A program made the translations under genes and the position numbers. From Gemmatimonadota bacterium (lineage in GTDB: Bacteria; Gemmatimonadota; Gemmatimonadetes; Longimicrobiales; Gaopeijiaceae): 64,000 nucleotides of DNA. The stretch spans positions 1,428,001-1,492,000 of the forward strand of contig JAWKQO010000001.1 in assembly GCA_041390105.1 (NCBI GenBank), read 5' to 3'. Below, piece after piece: positions 20,434 through 28,855 of this stretch. Position 1 is the stretch's first letter. Each line of letters starts with the position of its first letter. A model generated the notes under the pieces. It was given only the letters and a program-made list of their open reading frames with translations. It was not told the origin of the DNA and did not search any database.

Positions 20434-20945
20434 TCCTCGTCCGCCTGCGCCTTCTTCCACCTCTCGAGGAGCAGGCGCCGCTTCAGCGGGCTGAGCCGAT
20501 CGATGAAGAGGACTCCGTCCAGGTGATCGATCTCGTGCTGGAGGGCGCGGGCAAAGAGGCCGTCTGCTTCCAACACCAGTGGAGCGCCGCTCAGATCGAG
20601 CGCCTCGACCCGGACGGCGATCGGACGGGTCACCACATCCTCCATCCCCGGAATGCTGAGGCAGCCTTCGGGCGCCTTCTCGGTCTTCTTGCTGGAGTCG
20701 ACCACCGTAGGGTTGATGAGGGCCAGGGGCTCGGGGCCATCCTCGTCGGAGCGTCGCACGTCGATGACGAAGATCCGTTGGGAGACACCGATTTGCGGCG
20801 CAGCCAGACCGATGCCGTCTGCGTGGTACATGGTCTCCCACATGTCTTCGACGAGCTCGGCCAGCGCCTCGTCGAACGACTCGACCAGGGCCGCGGACTC
20901 GCGCAGCACGGGATCGCCCAGGATGCGGATGGGGCGGATGGACAA
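20430..20945 (-). CDS. def: Peptide deformylase
   Basis: Def removes the N-formyl group from nascent proteins. All three motifs are present in this 171-residue protein: GIGLAAPQIG (residues 44-53), EGCLSIPG with metal-binding Cys95, and QHEIDHLDG with His137, Glu138 and His141. The start is TTG at 20945. The C-terminus is basic and helical (LKRRLLLERWKKAQ), usual for the family, and may contact the ribosome. It lies 29 bases downstream of yajC and overlaps fmt. Confidence 0.96.
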   Translation of the reverse strand: MSIRPIRILGDPVLRESAALVESFDEALAELVEDMWETMYHADGIGLAAPQIGVSQRIFVIDVRRSDEDGPEPLALINPTVVDSSKKTEKAPEGCLSIPGMEDVVTRPIAVRVEALDLSGAPLVLEADGLFARALQHEIDHLDGVLFIDRLSPLKRRLLLERWKKAQADEE

Positions 20946-20974
20946 AGGCTCTACTCCTCGGCTGTCTCGATCGG

Positions 20975-21310
20975 CTAGGCGCCGGATTGCGTTTCGGCGG
21001 ACTGCCCCCCGGACAGGATGCGCGCGACGCGGGCGCGCTCGATCACCAACCGGGACTCGGCAGACTTGATGGTCAAACGGTCGTCGGCCACGTGCACCAC
21101 GGTGCCGACCACACCGCCGCTGGTCACGATCTCGTCACCCTTCTTGATCGCATCGACCATCTGCTTGAAGCGCTCTTGCTCTTTCCTCTGCGGCCGAATG
21201 AACAGCCAGTAGAGGATGACGAAGAAGAGCATCATCTGGACCAGGAAGACGACGGCGCCGTTGGCGCCCTCTCGGGGCTGGGCCAGCAGCAGCGAAGCGC
21301 TCACGTTCAC
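20975..21310 (-). CDS. yajC: Preprotein translocase accessory subunit YajC
   Basis: YajC associates with SecDF at the inner membrane. The 111-residue product has a single membrane helix (about residues 20-40, LVQMMLFFVILYWLFIRPQ) immediately followed by the family motif RPQRKEQ and a small cytoplasmic domain with DEIVTSGGVVGTV. The start is GTG. It sits between tgt and def; tgt-yajC adjacency, usually followed by secD-secF, is common, but secDF do not follow here. Confidence 0.93.
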   Translation of the reverse strand: MNVSASLLLAQPREGANGAVVFLVQMMLFFVILYWLFIRPQRKEQERFKQMVDAIKKGDEIVTSGGVVGTVVHVADDRLTIKSAESRLVIERARVARILSGGQSAETQSGA

Positions 21311-21367
21311 GCGGTTCTCCTTGGAAAGCTCGGGCGGGCGCCGTGGATCGGGCGGGCCGCGGAGGCT

Positions 21368-22510
21368 CTACCCCCGGCCACCGCGGTAGCGTTCCAGCCA
21401 GGCCTGGCTCCAGTCGCTGAAGGACCCGTCGAGCACGCGCCGCCGGGCCTCCTCGGTGAGCCGGAGCAGAAAGCGCAGGTTGTGGACGGAGAGGAGGCGG
21501 TGGGCCAGGCTCTCCCCGCACACGATCAGGTGCCGCAGATAGGCCCGGTCGTACTGGGCGCAGGCAGCGCAGTCGCAGCCCGGATCGACGGGTCGGCGGT
21601 CGAGGCGGAAGCGGCCGGCCTTCAGGTTGATCTGGCCCTCCTCCAGCGTCCAGGCCGTCCCATGGCGCGCGTTGCGGGTCGGCGCCACACAGTCGAAGAG
21701 GTCGCACCCGCGAGCGATCGACTCCAGGAGGTCGTCCGGGTAGCCCACACCCATCAGATAGCGGGCCGCGCCGCGCGGGAGCTCCCCGTCGAGCACCTCC
21801 AGCGTCCTCCACATGTCGGGCTTGGCCTCCCCCACGCTCAGGCCGCCGATGCCGTATCCCACGGACGGAGCGATCGAGAGGACGTCACGAACGGAGGCAC
21901 GCCTGAGGTCGTCGTAGACGTTGCCCTGGACGATGGGGAACAGCACCTGCTCGGGCCCATCCGAGTCCTGGGCCAATCCGTCGAAATGGACCCGGCACCG
22001 CTCCAGCCAGCGCGCGGTCCGCTCGTTGGCGCGCTCGACCGTGGATCGGTCGGCACCCCCCGGTGGGCATTCATCGAAAGCCATGACCACATCCGCCCCG
22101 AGGGCGCGCTGGATGTCGATGGCCCGCTCGGGCGAGAAGGCGTGGGAGGATCCATCGATGTGACTCTGGAACACGACACCGTCGTCGTGGATGCGCCGGA
22201 TCTTGGAGAGCGAGAAGACCTGGAACCCCCCTGAGTCCGTCAGGATGGGCCCCTCCCACCGCATGAACGCGTGCAATCCACCCAACTCTCGCACCACATC
22301 GTGCCCGGGACGCAGGTAGAGGTGATAGGTGTTGGCCAGGACCATGGACGCGCCCGCCTGGCGGACCTCCTCCGCGGTCAGGGTCTTCACCGCACCGAGT
22401 GTTCCCACCGGCATGAAGCGGGGAGTGGCGACCGAGCCGTGCGGCGTCTCCAGCGTCCCGGTCCGGGCCGCGCCGCTCTGCTGTTCCAGCGTGAAGCGAA
22501 ACCCGCTCAA
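21368..22510 (-). CDS. tgt: tRNA-guanine transglycosylase
   Basis: Tgt exchanges G34 of GUN tRNAs for preQ1 during queuosine synthesis. The 380-residue product has the nucleophile region LTDSGGFQVFSL, the second catalytic motif CDLFDCVAPTRNARHG, and the zinc site CDCAAC with a later HN pair (LLSVHN). The TTG at 22510 overlaps the queA stop codon (TTGA) and gives an N-terminus beginning (M)SGFRFTLE, where homologues start; a long in-frame extension upstream is antisense of queA. Placement after queA matches the pathway order. Confidence 0.95.
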   Translation of the reverse strand: MSGFRFTLEQQSGAARTGTLETPHGSVATPRFMPVGTLGAVKTLTAEEVRQAGASMVLANTYHLYLRPGHDVVRELGGLHAFMRWEGPILTDSGGFQVFSLSKIRRIHDDGVVFQSHIDGSSHAFSPERAIDIQRALGADVVMAFDECPPGGADRSTVERANERTARWLERCRVHFDGLAQDSDGPEQVLFPIVQGNVYDDLRRASVRDVLSIAPSVGYGIGGLSVGEAKPDMWRTLEVLDGELPRGAARYLMGVGYPDDLLESIARGCDLFDCVAPTRNARHGTAWTLEEGQINLKAGRFRLDRRPVDPGCDCAACAQYDRAYLRHLIVCGESLAHRLLSVHNLRFLLRLTEEARRRVLDGSFSDWSQAWLERYRGGRG

Positions 22511-23562
22511 AGCAGAACCATCGCGTCGCCGTAGGAATAGAACCGATACCCCGACCCCACCGCTTCGGCGTAGGCGGCATGCGTCTGATCGAAGCCGGCG
22601 AACGCGGCCACGAGCATCATCAGGGTCGAACGGGGGAGGTGGAAGTTGGTGATGAGCACATCGACGACGCGGAACGGAAACGGGGGCCGGATGAACAGCT
22701 CCGTCTCGCCCGTCCCCGCCACAACGCGCCCCTGCGCGTCCGCCGCGGTCTCCAGGGTGCGGGCGACCGTCGTTCCCACGGCCCAGATCCGCGCTCCGCG
22801 ACTGCGTGCCTCGGCCAACAGCGCGGCCGTGGCCTCCGGCACCGACCAACGCTCGCTGTGCATCCGGTGGAGGGACGGGTCCTCCTCCTCCACGGGGCGG
22901 AAGGTGCCCACCCCGACGTGCAGCACGACCTTGGCGATGTGCGCTCCCCTGCCCCGCACCCGCTCCAGCAGGGGATCGGTGAAGTGGAGCCCGGCGGTCG
23001 GAGCCGCCACCGATCCGGGAACGCCCGCGTAGACGGTCTGATAGCGCTCGAGGTCCAGCGCCTCCGCCTCGCGTTCCAGATAGGGAGGTAGCGGTAGGTG
23101 ACCGTGGCGTTCGATCGCGTCCTCGGGGGAGAGCGGCGTGCACAGCTCGACCACACGGCCGCCGTCGTCGGTGGAATCCACGATCTCGACGGTGAGGTCG
23201 TCGGCGACCACGACCGAGCGGCCGGGCTTGAGCTTCCCTCCCGGCCGCACCAGTGCCGCCCAGCGTCGGCCACCTTCGCCCGAAAGGGGATGGAGCAACA
23301 ACACCTCGGCCGGCGCGCCGCTGGGCTTCTGTCCCAGCAGGCGGGCCTTGAGCACCCGACTTTCGTTCAGAACCAGCACGTCACCGGGCGCGATCAGCTC
23401 GGGAAGGTCTCGAAAGCGAAGGTGCTCGAAGGCGCCCCGCTGCCGTGGTACCACCAGCAGTCGGCTCTCGTCCCGCCTCTCCGCCGGATAGCGGGCGATG
23501 CGTTCCGGAGGGAGGGCGTAGTCGTAGTCCGAAACGCGGGAACCGCGTGACCCCTCACTCAC
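22507..23562 (-). CDS. queA: tRNA preQ1(34) S-adenosylmethionine ribosyltransferase-isomerase
   Basis: QueA transfers and isomerises the ribosyl group of SAM onto preQ1-tRNA to form epoxyqueuosine. The 351-residue product shows the family start DYDYALPPERIARYPAE, the RDESRLLVV motif, the AAPTAGLHFT motif near residue 190 and HVGVGTFRPV near 220. The GTG start overlaps the ruvB stop (GTGA). ruvB-queA-tgt-yajC is a well-known conserved order. Length is normal. Confidence 0.96.
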   Translation of the reverse strand: MSEGSRGSRVSDYDYALPPERIARYPAERRDESRLLVVPRQRGAFEHLRFRDLPELIAPGDVLVLNESRVLKARLLGQKPSGAPAEVLLLHPLSGEGGRRWAALVRPGGKLKPGRSVVVADDLTVEIVDSTDDGGRVVELCTPLSPEDAIERHGHLPLPPYLEREAEALDLERYQTVYAGVPGSVAAPTAGLHFTDPLLERVRGRGAHIAKVVLHVGVGTFRPVEEEDPSLHRMHSERWSVPEATAALLAEARSRGARIWAVGTTVARTLETAADAQGRVVAGTGETELFIRPPFPFRVVDVLITNFHLPRSTLMMLVAAFAGFDQTHAAYAEAVGSGYRFYSYGDAMVLL

Positions 23563-24593
23563 CCGAAAAGCGTGCCCTGCCCCTCGGCGCCCGACGGCGG
23601 TTCGTACCCGAAGCGCTCGTAGGCACGGGCGGTGGCCAGTCGGCCGCGCGGTGTGCGCATGAGGAAGCCGTTCTGGATGAGAAACGGCTCGTAGACCTCC
23701 TCCAGGGTGGAGACGTCCTCGCTGAGCGCGACCGCCAAGCTCTGCAATCCCACGGGGCCGCCCGCGAACTTCTCGATGATGGTCTTCAACACGCGGCTGT
23801 CCATCTCGTCCAGGCCGTACTCGTCCACATCCAGCAGGCGGAGCGCTGCCTGGGCCACCTCCAGATCGATGACGCCCGCCGCCCGCACCTGCGCGTAGTC
23901 ACGAACCCGGCGGAGGAGCCGCAGCGCCACCCGGGGCGTGCCACGGGAGCGGCGGGCGAGCTCCAGGGAGCCCTCGGCCGTGATCCCCACACCGAGCCGT
24001 TCCGCGCTGCGTGTGACGATCTCCGACAACTCCGGCGGCGGATAGAACCCGAGCCGTTCCACGATGCCGAACCGCGCTCGCATGGGGGCCGTGAGCAGGC
24101 CGAAACGGGTGGTGGCGCCCACGAGTGTGAAGCGCTCCACGTTCATGGTCATGGTCTGGGCGCGCGGGCCTTCGGCCAGGCGGATCTCGATCTGATAGTC
24201 CTCCATGGCCGGATACAGGAACTCCTCGATGACCGGACGCAAGCGATGGATCTCGTCGATGAAGAGGATGTCGCCTTCCCGTTGGCTGGTGAGGATCCCC
24301 ACCAGATCCGCCGGCTTCTCCAGCACCGGCCCGGAGGTGGTCTTGATGTTCACTCCCATTTCGCGTGCCAAGAGCGACGCCAACGTGGTCTTGCCCAGAC
24401 CGGGCGGGCCATGGAAGAGCAGGTGATCGAGTGGCTCCCTCCGAGCCTTCGCCGCCTCGATGGCGATGGTGAGGGACTCCTTCACCTTGTCCTGGCCGAT
24501 GAACTCGGACAGTCGCTGCGGCCGGAGCGACAGCTCAGGTGCCGCGTCCTCCGAGAGCTCCTCGGGCGTCGTGATCTCGTAGCGGTCGCTCAT
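23559..24593 (-). CDS. ruvB: Holliday junction branch-migration motor RuvB
   Basis: RuvB is the hexameric AAA+ motor that drives branch migration of Holliday junctions with RuvA. The 344-residue product has the N-terminal AAA+ domain with Walker A GPPGLGKTTLA (near residue 66), Walker B ILFIDEIHRL, the GATTRFGLLTAPMRARFG sensor stretch and a C-terminal winged helix (RTPRGRLATARAYERFG). It starts with ATG five bases after the ruvA stop. The ruvC-ruvA-ruvB order is intact. Confidence 0.97.
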   Translation of the reverse strand: MSDRYEITTPEELSEDAAPELSLRPQRLSEFIGQDKVKESLTIAIEAAKARREPLDHLLFHGPPGLGKTTLASLLAREMGVNIKTTSGPVLEKPADLVGILTSQREGDILFIDEIHRLRPVIEEFLYPAMEDYQIEIRLAEGPRAQTMTMNVERFTLVGATTRFGLLTAPMRARFGIVERLGFYPPPELSEIVTRSAERLGVGITAEGSLELARRSRGTPRVALRLLRRVRDYAQVRAAGVIDLEVAQAALRLLDVDEYGLDEMDSRVLKTIIEKFAGGPVGLQSLAVALSEDVSTLEEVYEPFLIQNGFLMRTPRGRLATARAYERFGYEPPSGAEGQGTLFG

Positions 24594-24598
24594 CTAGC

Positions 24599-25189
24599 CT
24601 AGCCCGCCCGCTCCGCCAGCACCTGGCGGATGAGCTGATCTGCGGCCGCGTTGGGGAGGGTGGCGACCGCGGCGCGCACGGCCGCCTCCGCCTCTGAGTG
24701 CTGGATGCCGAGCGCCACCAGCGCGCGTACGGCCTCCTGACCCGCTGCCGGGACCACCCCGTCCTCCGCAGCGCCCCCGGCGAGGTCCTCGACCTTGCCG
24801 GCCAACTCCAACACCAGCTTCTCCGCCTTCTTGCGCCCCACGCCGCTGATCTGCATGAGCACCGGGTACTCCTTGTCCACCAGGGCGCGCGCCAGGCGGC
24901 GGGCAGACATGGCCGACAACATCGCGAGCGCCAGCTTGGGACCCACCCCCGGAGCGGTGAGCAAGCGCCTGAACATCTCTCGCTCGTGTGCTTCGATGAA
25001 ACCGTACAGGGCCACCGAGTCTTCTCGGACCACCTGCAGGGTGCGGAGCTCGATGGGCGAACCCAAGCGGGGAACGTGCGACAGGACGGTGAGCGGTACT
25101 TCGACCTCGTAGACCACTCCGCCCTGAGTCTCGACCTCGAGCGTATCCAGCTCGTTCGCCACCAAGGTGCCCTTGAGCCGGCTGATCAC
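24599..25189 (-). CDS. ruvA: Holliday junction DNA helicase subunit RuvA
   Basis: RuvA binds four-way junctions as a tetramer and positions RuvB. The 196-residue product has the N-terminal OB fold (start (M)ISRLKGTLVANELD), the tandem helix-hairpin-helix region with LLTAPGVGPKLALAML and ISGVGRKKAEKLVLEL, and the C-terminal three-helix RuvB-binding domain. The GTG at 25189 overlaps the ruvC stop (GTGA); an upstream in-frame extension is antisense-like. Confidence 0.96.
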   Translation of the reverse strand: MISRLKGTLVANELDTLEVETQGGVVYEVEVPLTVLSHVPRLGSPIELRTLQVVREDSVALYGFIEAHEREMFRRLLTAPGVGPKLALAMLSAMSARRLARALVDKEYPVLMQISGVGRKKAEKLVLELAGKVEDLAGGAAEDGVVPAAGQEAVRALVALGIQHSEAEAAVRAAVATLPNAAADQLIRQVLAERAG

Positions 25190-25695
25190 GACGCCCCCCC
25201 GGAGGCCAGGGCGGTCACCCCGCCGCAGAGGTGATGGCACAGCGCCGCGGCCACGCCATCAGCCGCGTCGCTGGGAGTCGGTGGCGACTTGAGCCGGAGC
25301 ATGCGCTGCACCATGAAGGCGACCTGGTCTTTCCCCGCACCACCGAAGCCCACCACGGCCTTCTTGATCTCGCGCGGAGCGTATTCCGCGATCCCGATGT
25401 CGCGCAGCGCCGCCGCGAGAAGGACAACGCCCCGTGCGTGCCCGAGCGTGAGCGCGCTGTGCACGTTCTTGCCCTGGAACACTCGCTCCACCGAGATCGA
25501 GTGCGGTTGGTAGCGATCGAGGATCTGGCACGTACCCTCGTAGATCACTCGCACCCGCTGCGCCAGCGGCGCCGACGACGCCGTGCGGATCACCCCACAC
25601 TCCAACAAGGAAAAAGCGCCGCCGCCTCGTGCCGCGACGACGCCGTACCCGGTGGCCTGCGTTCCCGGATCCACCCCGACGACGATCACGGACAC
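25186..25695 (-). CDS. ruvC: Holliday junction resolvase RuvC
   Basis: RuvC is a dimeric metal-dependent nuclease of the RNase H fold that cuts Holliday junctions. In the 169-residue product the catalytic acidic residues are visible in VGVDPGTQATGYG, SVERVFQGKN and PSDAADGVAAAL. I chose the GTG at 25695 because the core begins two codons later (VIVVGVDPG) and AGGA precedes it; the GTG at 25689 is equally possible. It lies 13 bases after yebC and overlaps ruvA. yebC-ruvC-ruvA-ruvB is a classic arrangement. Confidence 0.95.
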   Translation of the reverse strand: MSVIVVGVDPGTQATGYGVVAARGGGAFSLLECGVIRTASSAPLAQRVRVIYEGTCQILDRYQPHSISVERVFQGKNVHSALTLGHARGVVLLAAALRDIGIAEYAPREIKKAVVGFGGAGKDQVAFMVQRMLRLKSPPTPSDAADGVAAALCHHLCGGVTALASGGAS

Positions 25696-25708
25696 GAATC
25701 CTGCACGC

Positions 25709-26455
25709 TCAGAGTGCCTCCGCCAGGATGTCCTCGTCGATGTTGCCGTTGGAGTAGACCTTCTGCACGTCGTCGAGGTCTTCGAGGGCATCGAGCAGCT
25801 TGATGAGACGCTCGGCCTCTTTGCCGCCCACATCCACCTCATTGCTGGGGATCATGGACAGCTCGGCGTCGGAGATCCCGATACCCGCCCCGCCCAACGC
25901 CTGCTGTACGGCGTGGAAGTCAGCGACTTCGGTGGAGACGAGGTATTCGTCGCCCTCCCGGCGCACGTCCTCGGCGCCAGCTTCGATGGCCGCCTCGAAC
26001 ACCTGGTCCTCGCCGTGGGCCGAGGCATCCACGTAGATCTGTCCCTTGCGGGCGAACTGCCACGCCACCGAGCCGGACGTGCCCAGATTGCCCCCGTTGC
26101 GATCGAGGACATGGCGGACCTCCGCGACGGTCCGGTTCTGGTTGTCGGTCAGCGTCTGGATGTAGAGCGCCACGCCGCCGGGACCGTAGCCCTCGTAGAC
26201 GATTTCCTCGTAGGAGACGCCTTCCAACTCGCCCGTGCCTCGCTTGATGGCACGCTCGATGTTGTCGGCAGGCATGTTGGCCGCCTTGGCCGTATCGATC
26301 GCCAGCCTCAGGCGGGGGTTGAACTCCGCGTGACCCCCACCCTCCCGGGCCGCCACCGTGATCTCACGGATCAGCTTGGTGAAGACCTTGCCACGCTTGG
26401 CGTCGATGACGGCTTTCTTGCGCTTGATCTGCGCCCACTTCGAATGACCGGCCAC
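25709..26455 (-). CDS. yebC: YebC/PmpR family protein (translation factor/regulator)
   Basis: YebC-family proteins were described as transcriptional regulators, and more recent work shows members that act on ribosomes to ease translation of proline stretches. The 248-residue product starts at GTG (MAGHSKWAQIKRKKAVIDAK), the highly conserved family opening, preceded by AGGAG at seven bases. Other markers are IYEGYGPGGVAL-like VYEGYGPGGVAL near residue 90 and GSVAWQFARKG near 130. It is the first gene of the tightly spaced ruvCAB run; a hairpin 136 bases upstream separates it from the EF-G paralogue gene. Confidence 0.95.
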   Translation of the reverse strand: MAGHSKWAQIKRKKAVIDAKRGKVFTKLIREITVAAREGGGHAEFNPRLRLAIDTAKAANMPADNIERAIKRGTGELEGVSYEEIVYEGYGPGGVALYIQTLTDNQNRTVAEVRHVLDRNGGNLGTSGSVAWQFARKGQIYVDASAHGEDQVFEAAIEAGAEDVRREGDEYLVSTEVADFHAVQQALGGAGIGISDAELSMIPSNEVDVGGKEAERLIKLLDALEDLDDVQKVYSNGNIDEDILAEAL

Positions 26456-26591
26456 CGGAAACACTCCTGAACACCCGCCCGGCGGGGCGGAAAACCTCGG
26501 GACTTTGGGGATCTGTTCGGGGACCAAAGCTATCCCGCCCAGGACACCCGATCAATCGGGCGCCCCGGGGCGGAGGCAAGGGGGGTCGAGG

Positions 26592-26623
26592 CCCAGGCGC
26601 CGCGAAAGCGGGGCCGCCCTGGG
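26592..26623 (-). terminator. Hairpin downstream of the EF-G paralogue gene
   Basis: Just past the stop of the EF-G-like gene the sequence forms a stem CCCAGGCG/CGCC(C)TGGG with one bulged base, capped by CCGC-GAAA-GCGG, a GNRA tetraloop. No U-tract follows, so it would be an unusual intrinsic terminator; it may instead stabilise the 3' end. A second small dyad, CCCGAT-CA-ATCGGG, lies at 26547-26560. The yebC promoter probably lies in the remaining bases up to 26455. Confidence 0.45.
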
Positions 26624-26627
26624 TCGC

Positions 26628-28718
26628 CTAGGCGTCCTTCTCGGCCTTGCGAGCGGCGATGATCTTCTCGGCCTCGGTGTGCGGCACCTGTTCGTAGGCG
26701 GCGAAACGCCGGCTGTGGTGGGCCCGCCCCTGGGTCATGGAGCGCAGCGTCGCGGCATACTTGTAGAGTTCGGCCTCGGGCACCCTGGCGGTGATGACGG
26801 TCCGCCCACCGTCGGGATCCATCCCCTGCACCTTCCCGCGGCGCCCGGTCAGGTCGCCCATGATGTCGCCCACGTACTCGTCGGGCGTGGTGACCTTCAC
26901 TTCCATGACGGGCTCCAACAACACGGGGCCGGCCTTCTCGGCCACGGCCTGGAACGCCATGGATCCGGCCACCTTGAAGGCGATGTCGGAGGAGTCCACC
27001 GTGTGGTAGGACCCGTCGTAGCACTCTGCGGCGAAGTCCACCACGGGATAGCCGGCCAAGATGCCTTTGCTGGCCGCCTCCTGGATCCCCCGGTCGATGG
27101 AAGGGAGGTACTTGCCGGGGATGACCCCGCCCTTGATGGAGTCCTGGAACGAATAGCCTTCCCCAGGCCCGATGGGACGAAGGCGAATCCAGCAGTCCCC
27201 GAACTGGCCTCGGCCGCCGCTCTGCTTCTTGAAGCGGCCCTGCCCCTCGGCCTGCCGCGTGATGGTCTCCCGGTAGGCGATCCTCGGCTGCTCCGTCACC
27301 ACAGAAACGCCGTACTTCCGTTTCATGCGCTCGATGTGAACGTCGAGGTGGAGCTCGCCGAGTCCGCGCGCGATGGTCTGGTGCAACTCGGCGTTGAACT
27401 CCGAGGTCAGCGTCGGATCCTCTTCGCTCAGCTTGTGCAGCACCTCGCCGAGCTTGTCTTCGTCCCCGCGCGTGACGCCTTTCAGCGCCACGGCGATGTC
27501 CGGCCGGGGGAAGGCGATGGCTTCCAGCTGCACTTCGCGGCCCGGAGCGGTGAGCGTGTCGTTGGTATGGGTGTCCTTGAACTTGGCCATGACGCCGATG
27601 TCGCCGGCGTGCAGTCGCTGTACCTCGATCCGCTCCTTGCCCAGCGGCACAGAGAGGTGATTCAGCTTTTCCGAACCGCCACGGCCGGGGTTGTAGGCCT
27701 CCATACCGCTGACGGCCGTACCACTGTAGAGGCGGAAATAGGAGAGCTCGCCCACGTGGGGCTCGGCGCTGGTCTTGAACACCAACGCACTGAACGGGCT
27801 GTCGCCGTTGGGGAACAGCTCCATCTCCCGCTCTCCGTCCCGGGCCCGGACCGGTCCGATCTCGCCGGGATGGGGAAACAATTCGACGATCTTGCGGAGC
27901 AGGGCGCGCATCCCGTAGCTGAGCCGCGCCGATCCACAGAAGACGGGGATCACGTCCCCGCGCGCCACCGCGCGCGCCATCGCCTCGATGGCTTCATCGC
28001 GAGAGATGGTCTCACCCTCCAGATAGCGCTCCAGAAGCGTCTCGTCGCTGGTGGCGATCGTCTCCTGCAGCTCTTGCTCCCAGGGGTCGAACTGGGCCTT
28101 CAACTCGTCGGGGATGTCCGCCTCGTCGTACTCGCCGGTCTGCGTCCCCGGCTGGTAGATGTGGGCCCGCTCCGAGAACAGGTTGATGATCCCTCGAAAT
28201 CCGTCTCCCGACCCGATCGGAATCTCCACGGGCAGGGCCTTGGGGGAGAGCCGCTCTTTGATCTCGCGGTAGACCGCGTTGAAATCGGCATGCTCCTTGT
28301 CGAGCATGGAGACGAAGAACATGCGAGGAAGCCCCCGGGCTTCGCAGTACTCCCACACCTTCTCCGTCCCGACCTCGACCCCGCCCACGGCGCTGACCAC
28401 GATCACCGCCGCGTCCGCCACCCGCACCGCCGCCACCGCATCACCCGTGAAATCGAGGTATCCGGGGGTATCGAGCAGGTTGATCTTGGCGTCCATCCAC
28501 TCCGCATAGGCGGGGGTCAGCTGCATCGAGATCTTGTGATCGGCCTCTTCCGGGGTGGTGAGCGTGAGGGCATGGCCATCGTCGACGTTTCCGCGTCGGC
28601 GGGCCGTTCCGGCGGTGAAGCAGAGAGCGTCGATCAGGGTGGTCTTGCCGGATCCCCCGTGACCGAGCACGGCGACATTACGAATCTGGTCGGTCGTGTA
28701 CTCCCTGGCTGTCCCCAC
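26628..28718 (-). CDS. Elongation factor G-like GTPase (FusA2 type)
   Basis: The 696-residue protein has the five-domain EF-G layout, with GTPase domain (about 1-270), a beta-barrel domain II, and domains III-V including the domain IV start SGGRGQFGDCWI. It belongs to the EF-G paralogue group rather than the main EF-G: the P-loop is GHGGSGKT instead of AHIDAGKT, the G3 motif DTPGY is kept, and the G4 position reads SMLDKE rather than NKMD. Such paralogues may be poor translocases and their role is uncertain. I chose GTG at 28718 because AGGAGG lies five bases upstream; a TTG 19 codons earlier is possible but has no such site. Confidence 0.88.
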   Translation of the reverse strand: MGTAREYTTDQIRNVAVLGHGGSGKTTLIDALCFTAGTARRRGNVDDGHALTLTTPEEADHKISMQLTPAYAEWMDAKINLLDTPGYLDFTGDAVAAVRVADAAVIVVSAVGGVEVGTEKVWEYCEARGLPRMFFVSMLDKEHADFNAVYREIKERLSPKALPVEIPIGSGDGFRGIINLFSERAHIYQPGTQTGEYDEADIPDELKAQFDPWEQELQETIATSDETLLERYLEGETISRDEAIEAMARAVARGDVIPVFCGSARLSYGMRALLRKIVELFPHPGEIGPVRARDGEREMELFPNGDSPFSALVFKTSAEPHVGELSYFRLYSGTAVSGMEAYNPGRGGSEKLNHLSVPLGKERIEVQRLHAGDIGVMAKFKDTHTNDTLTAPGREVQLEAIAFPRPDIAVALKGVTRGDEDKLGEVLHKLSEEDPTLTSEFNAELHQTIARGLGELHLDVHIERMKRKYGVSVVTEQPRIAYRETITRQAEGQGRFKKQSGGRGQFGDCWIRLRPIGPGEGYSFQDSIKGGVIPGKYLPSIDRGIQEAASKGILAGYPVVDFAAECYDGSYHTVDSSDIAFKVAGSMAFQAVAEKAGPVLLEPVMEVKVTTPDEYVGDIMGDLTGRRGKVQGMDPDGGRTVITARVPEAELYKYAATLRSMTQGRAHHSRRFAAYEQVPHTEAEKIIAARKAEKDA

Positions 28719-28814
28719 CTGCGCCTCCTGAGGGTCGAGTCCGAGGCTTTCGCTCGGATCGGAAAGGGCCAGCAACGTAGGCGGCGCCGAAGCGGAGGGT
28801 CAAGCGGTGTGGCG

Positions 28815-28853
28815 GGCCCCCGCAGGAGCCCAGGAATGCCTGGATTGCGGGCC
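28815..28853 (-). terminator. Hairpin downstream of the rhomboid gene
   Basis: An imperfect hairpin sits 3 bases beyond the rhomboid stop. It has an inner perfect stem CCAGG-AATG-CCTGG (28830-28843) and an outer GGCCC..GC/GCGGGCC stem with internal bulges. There is no T-run after it in the direction of transcription. It lies in the 137-base gap before the EF-G paralogue gene, so it could separate the two transcription units. Confidence 0.35.
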
Positions 28854-28855
28854 GC

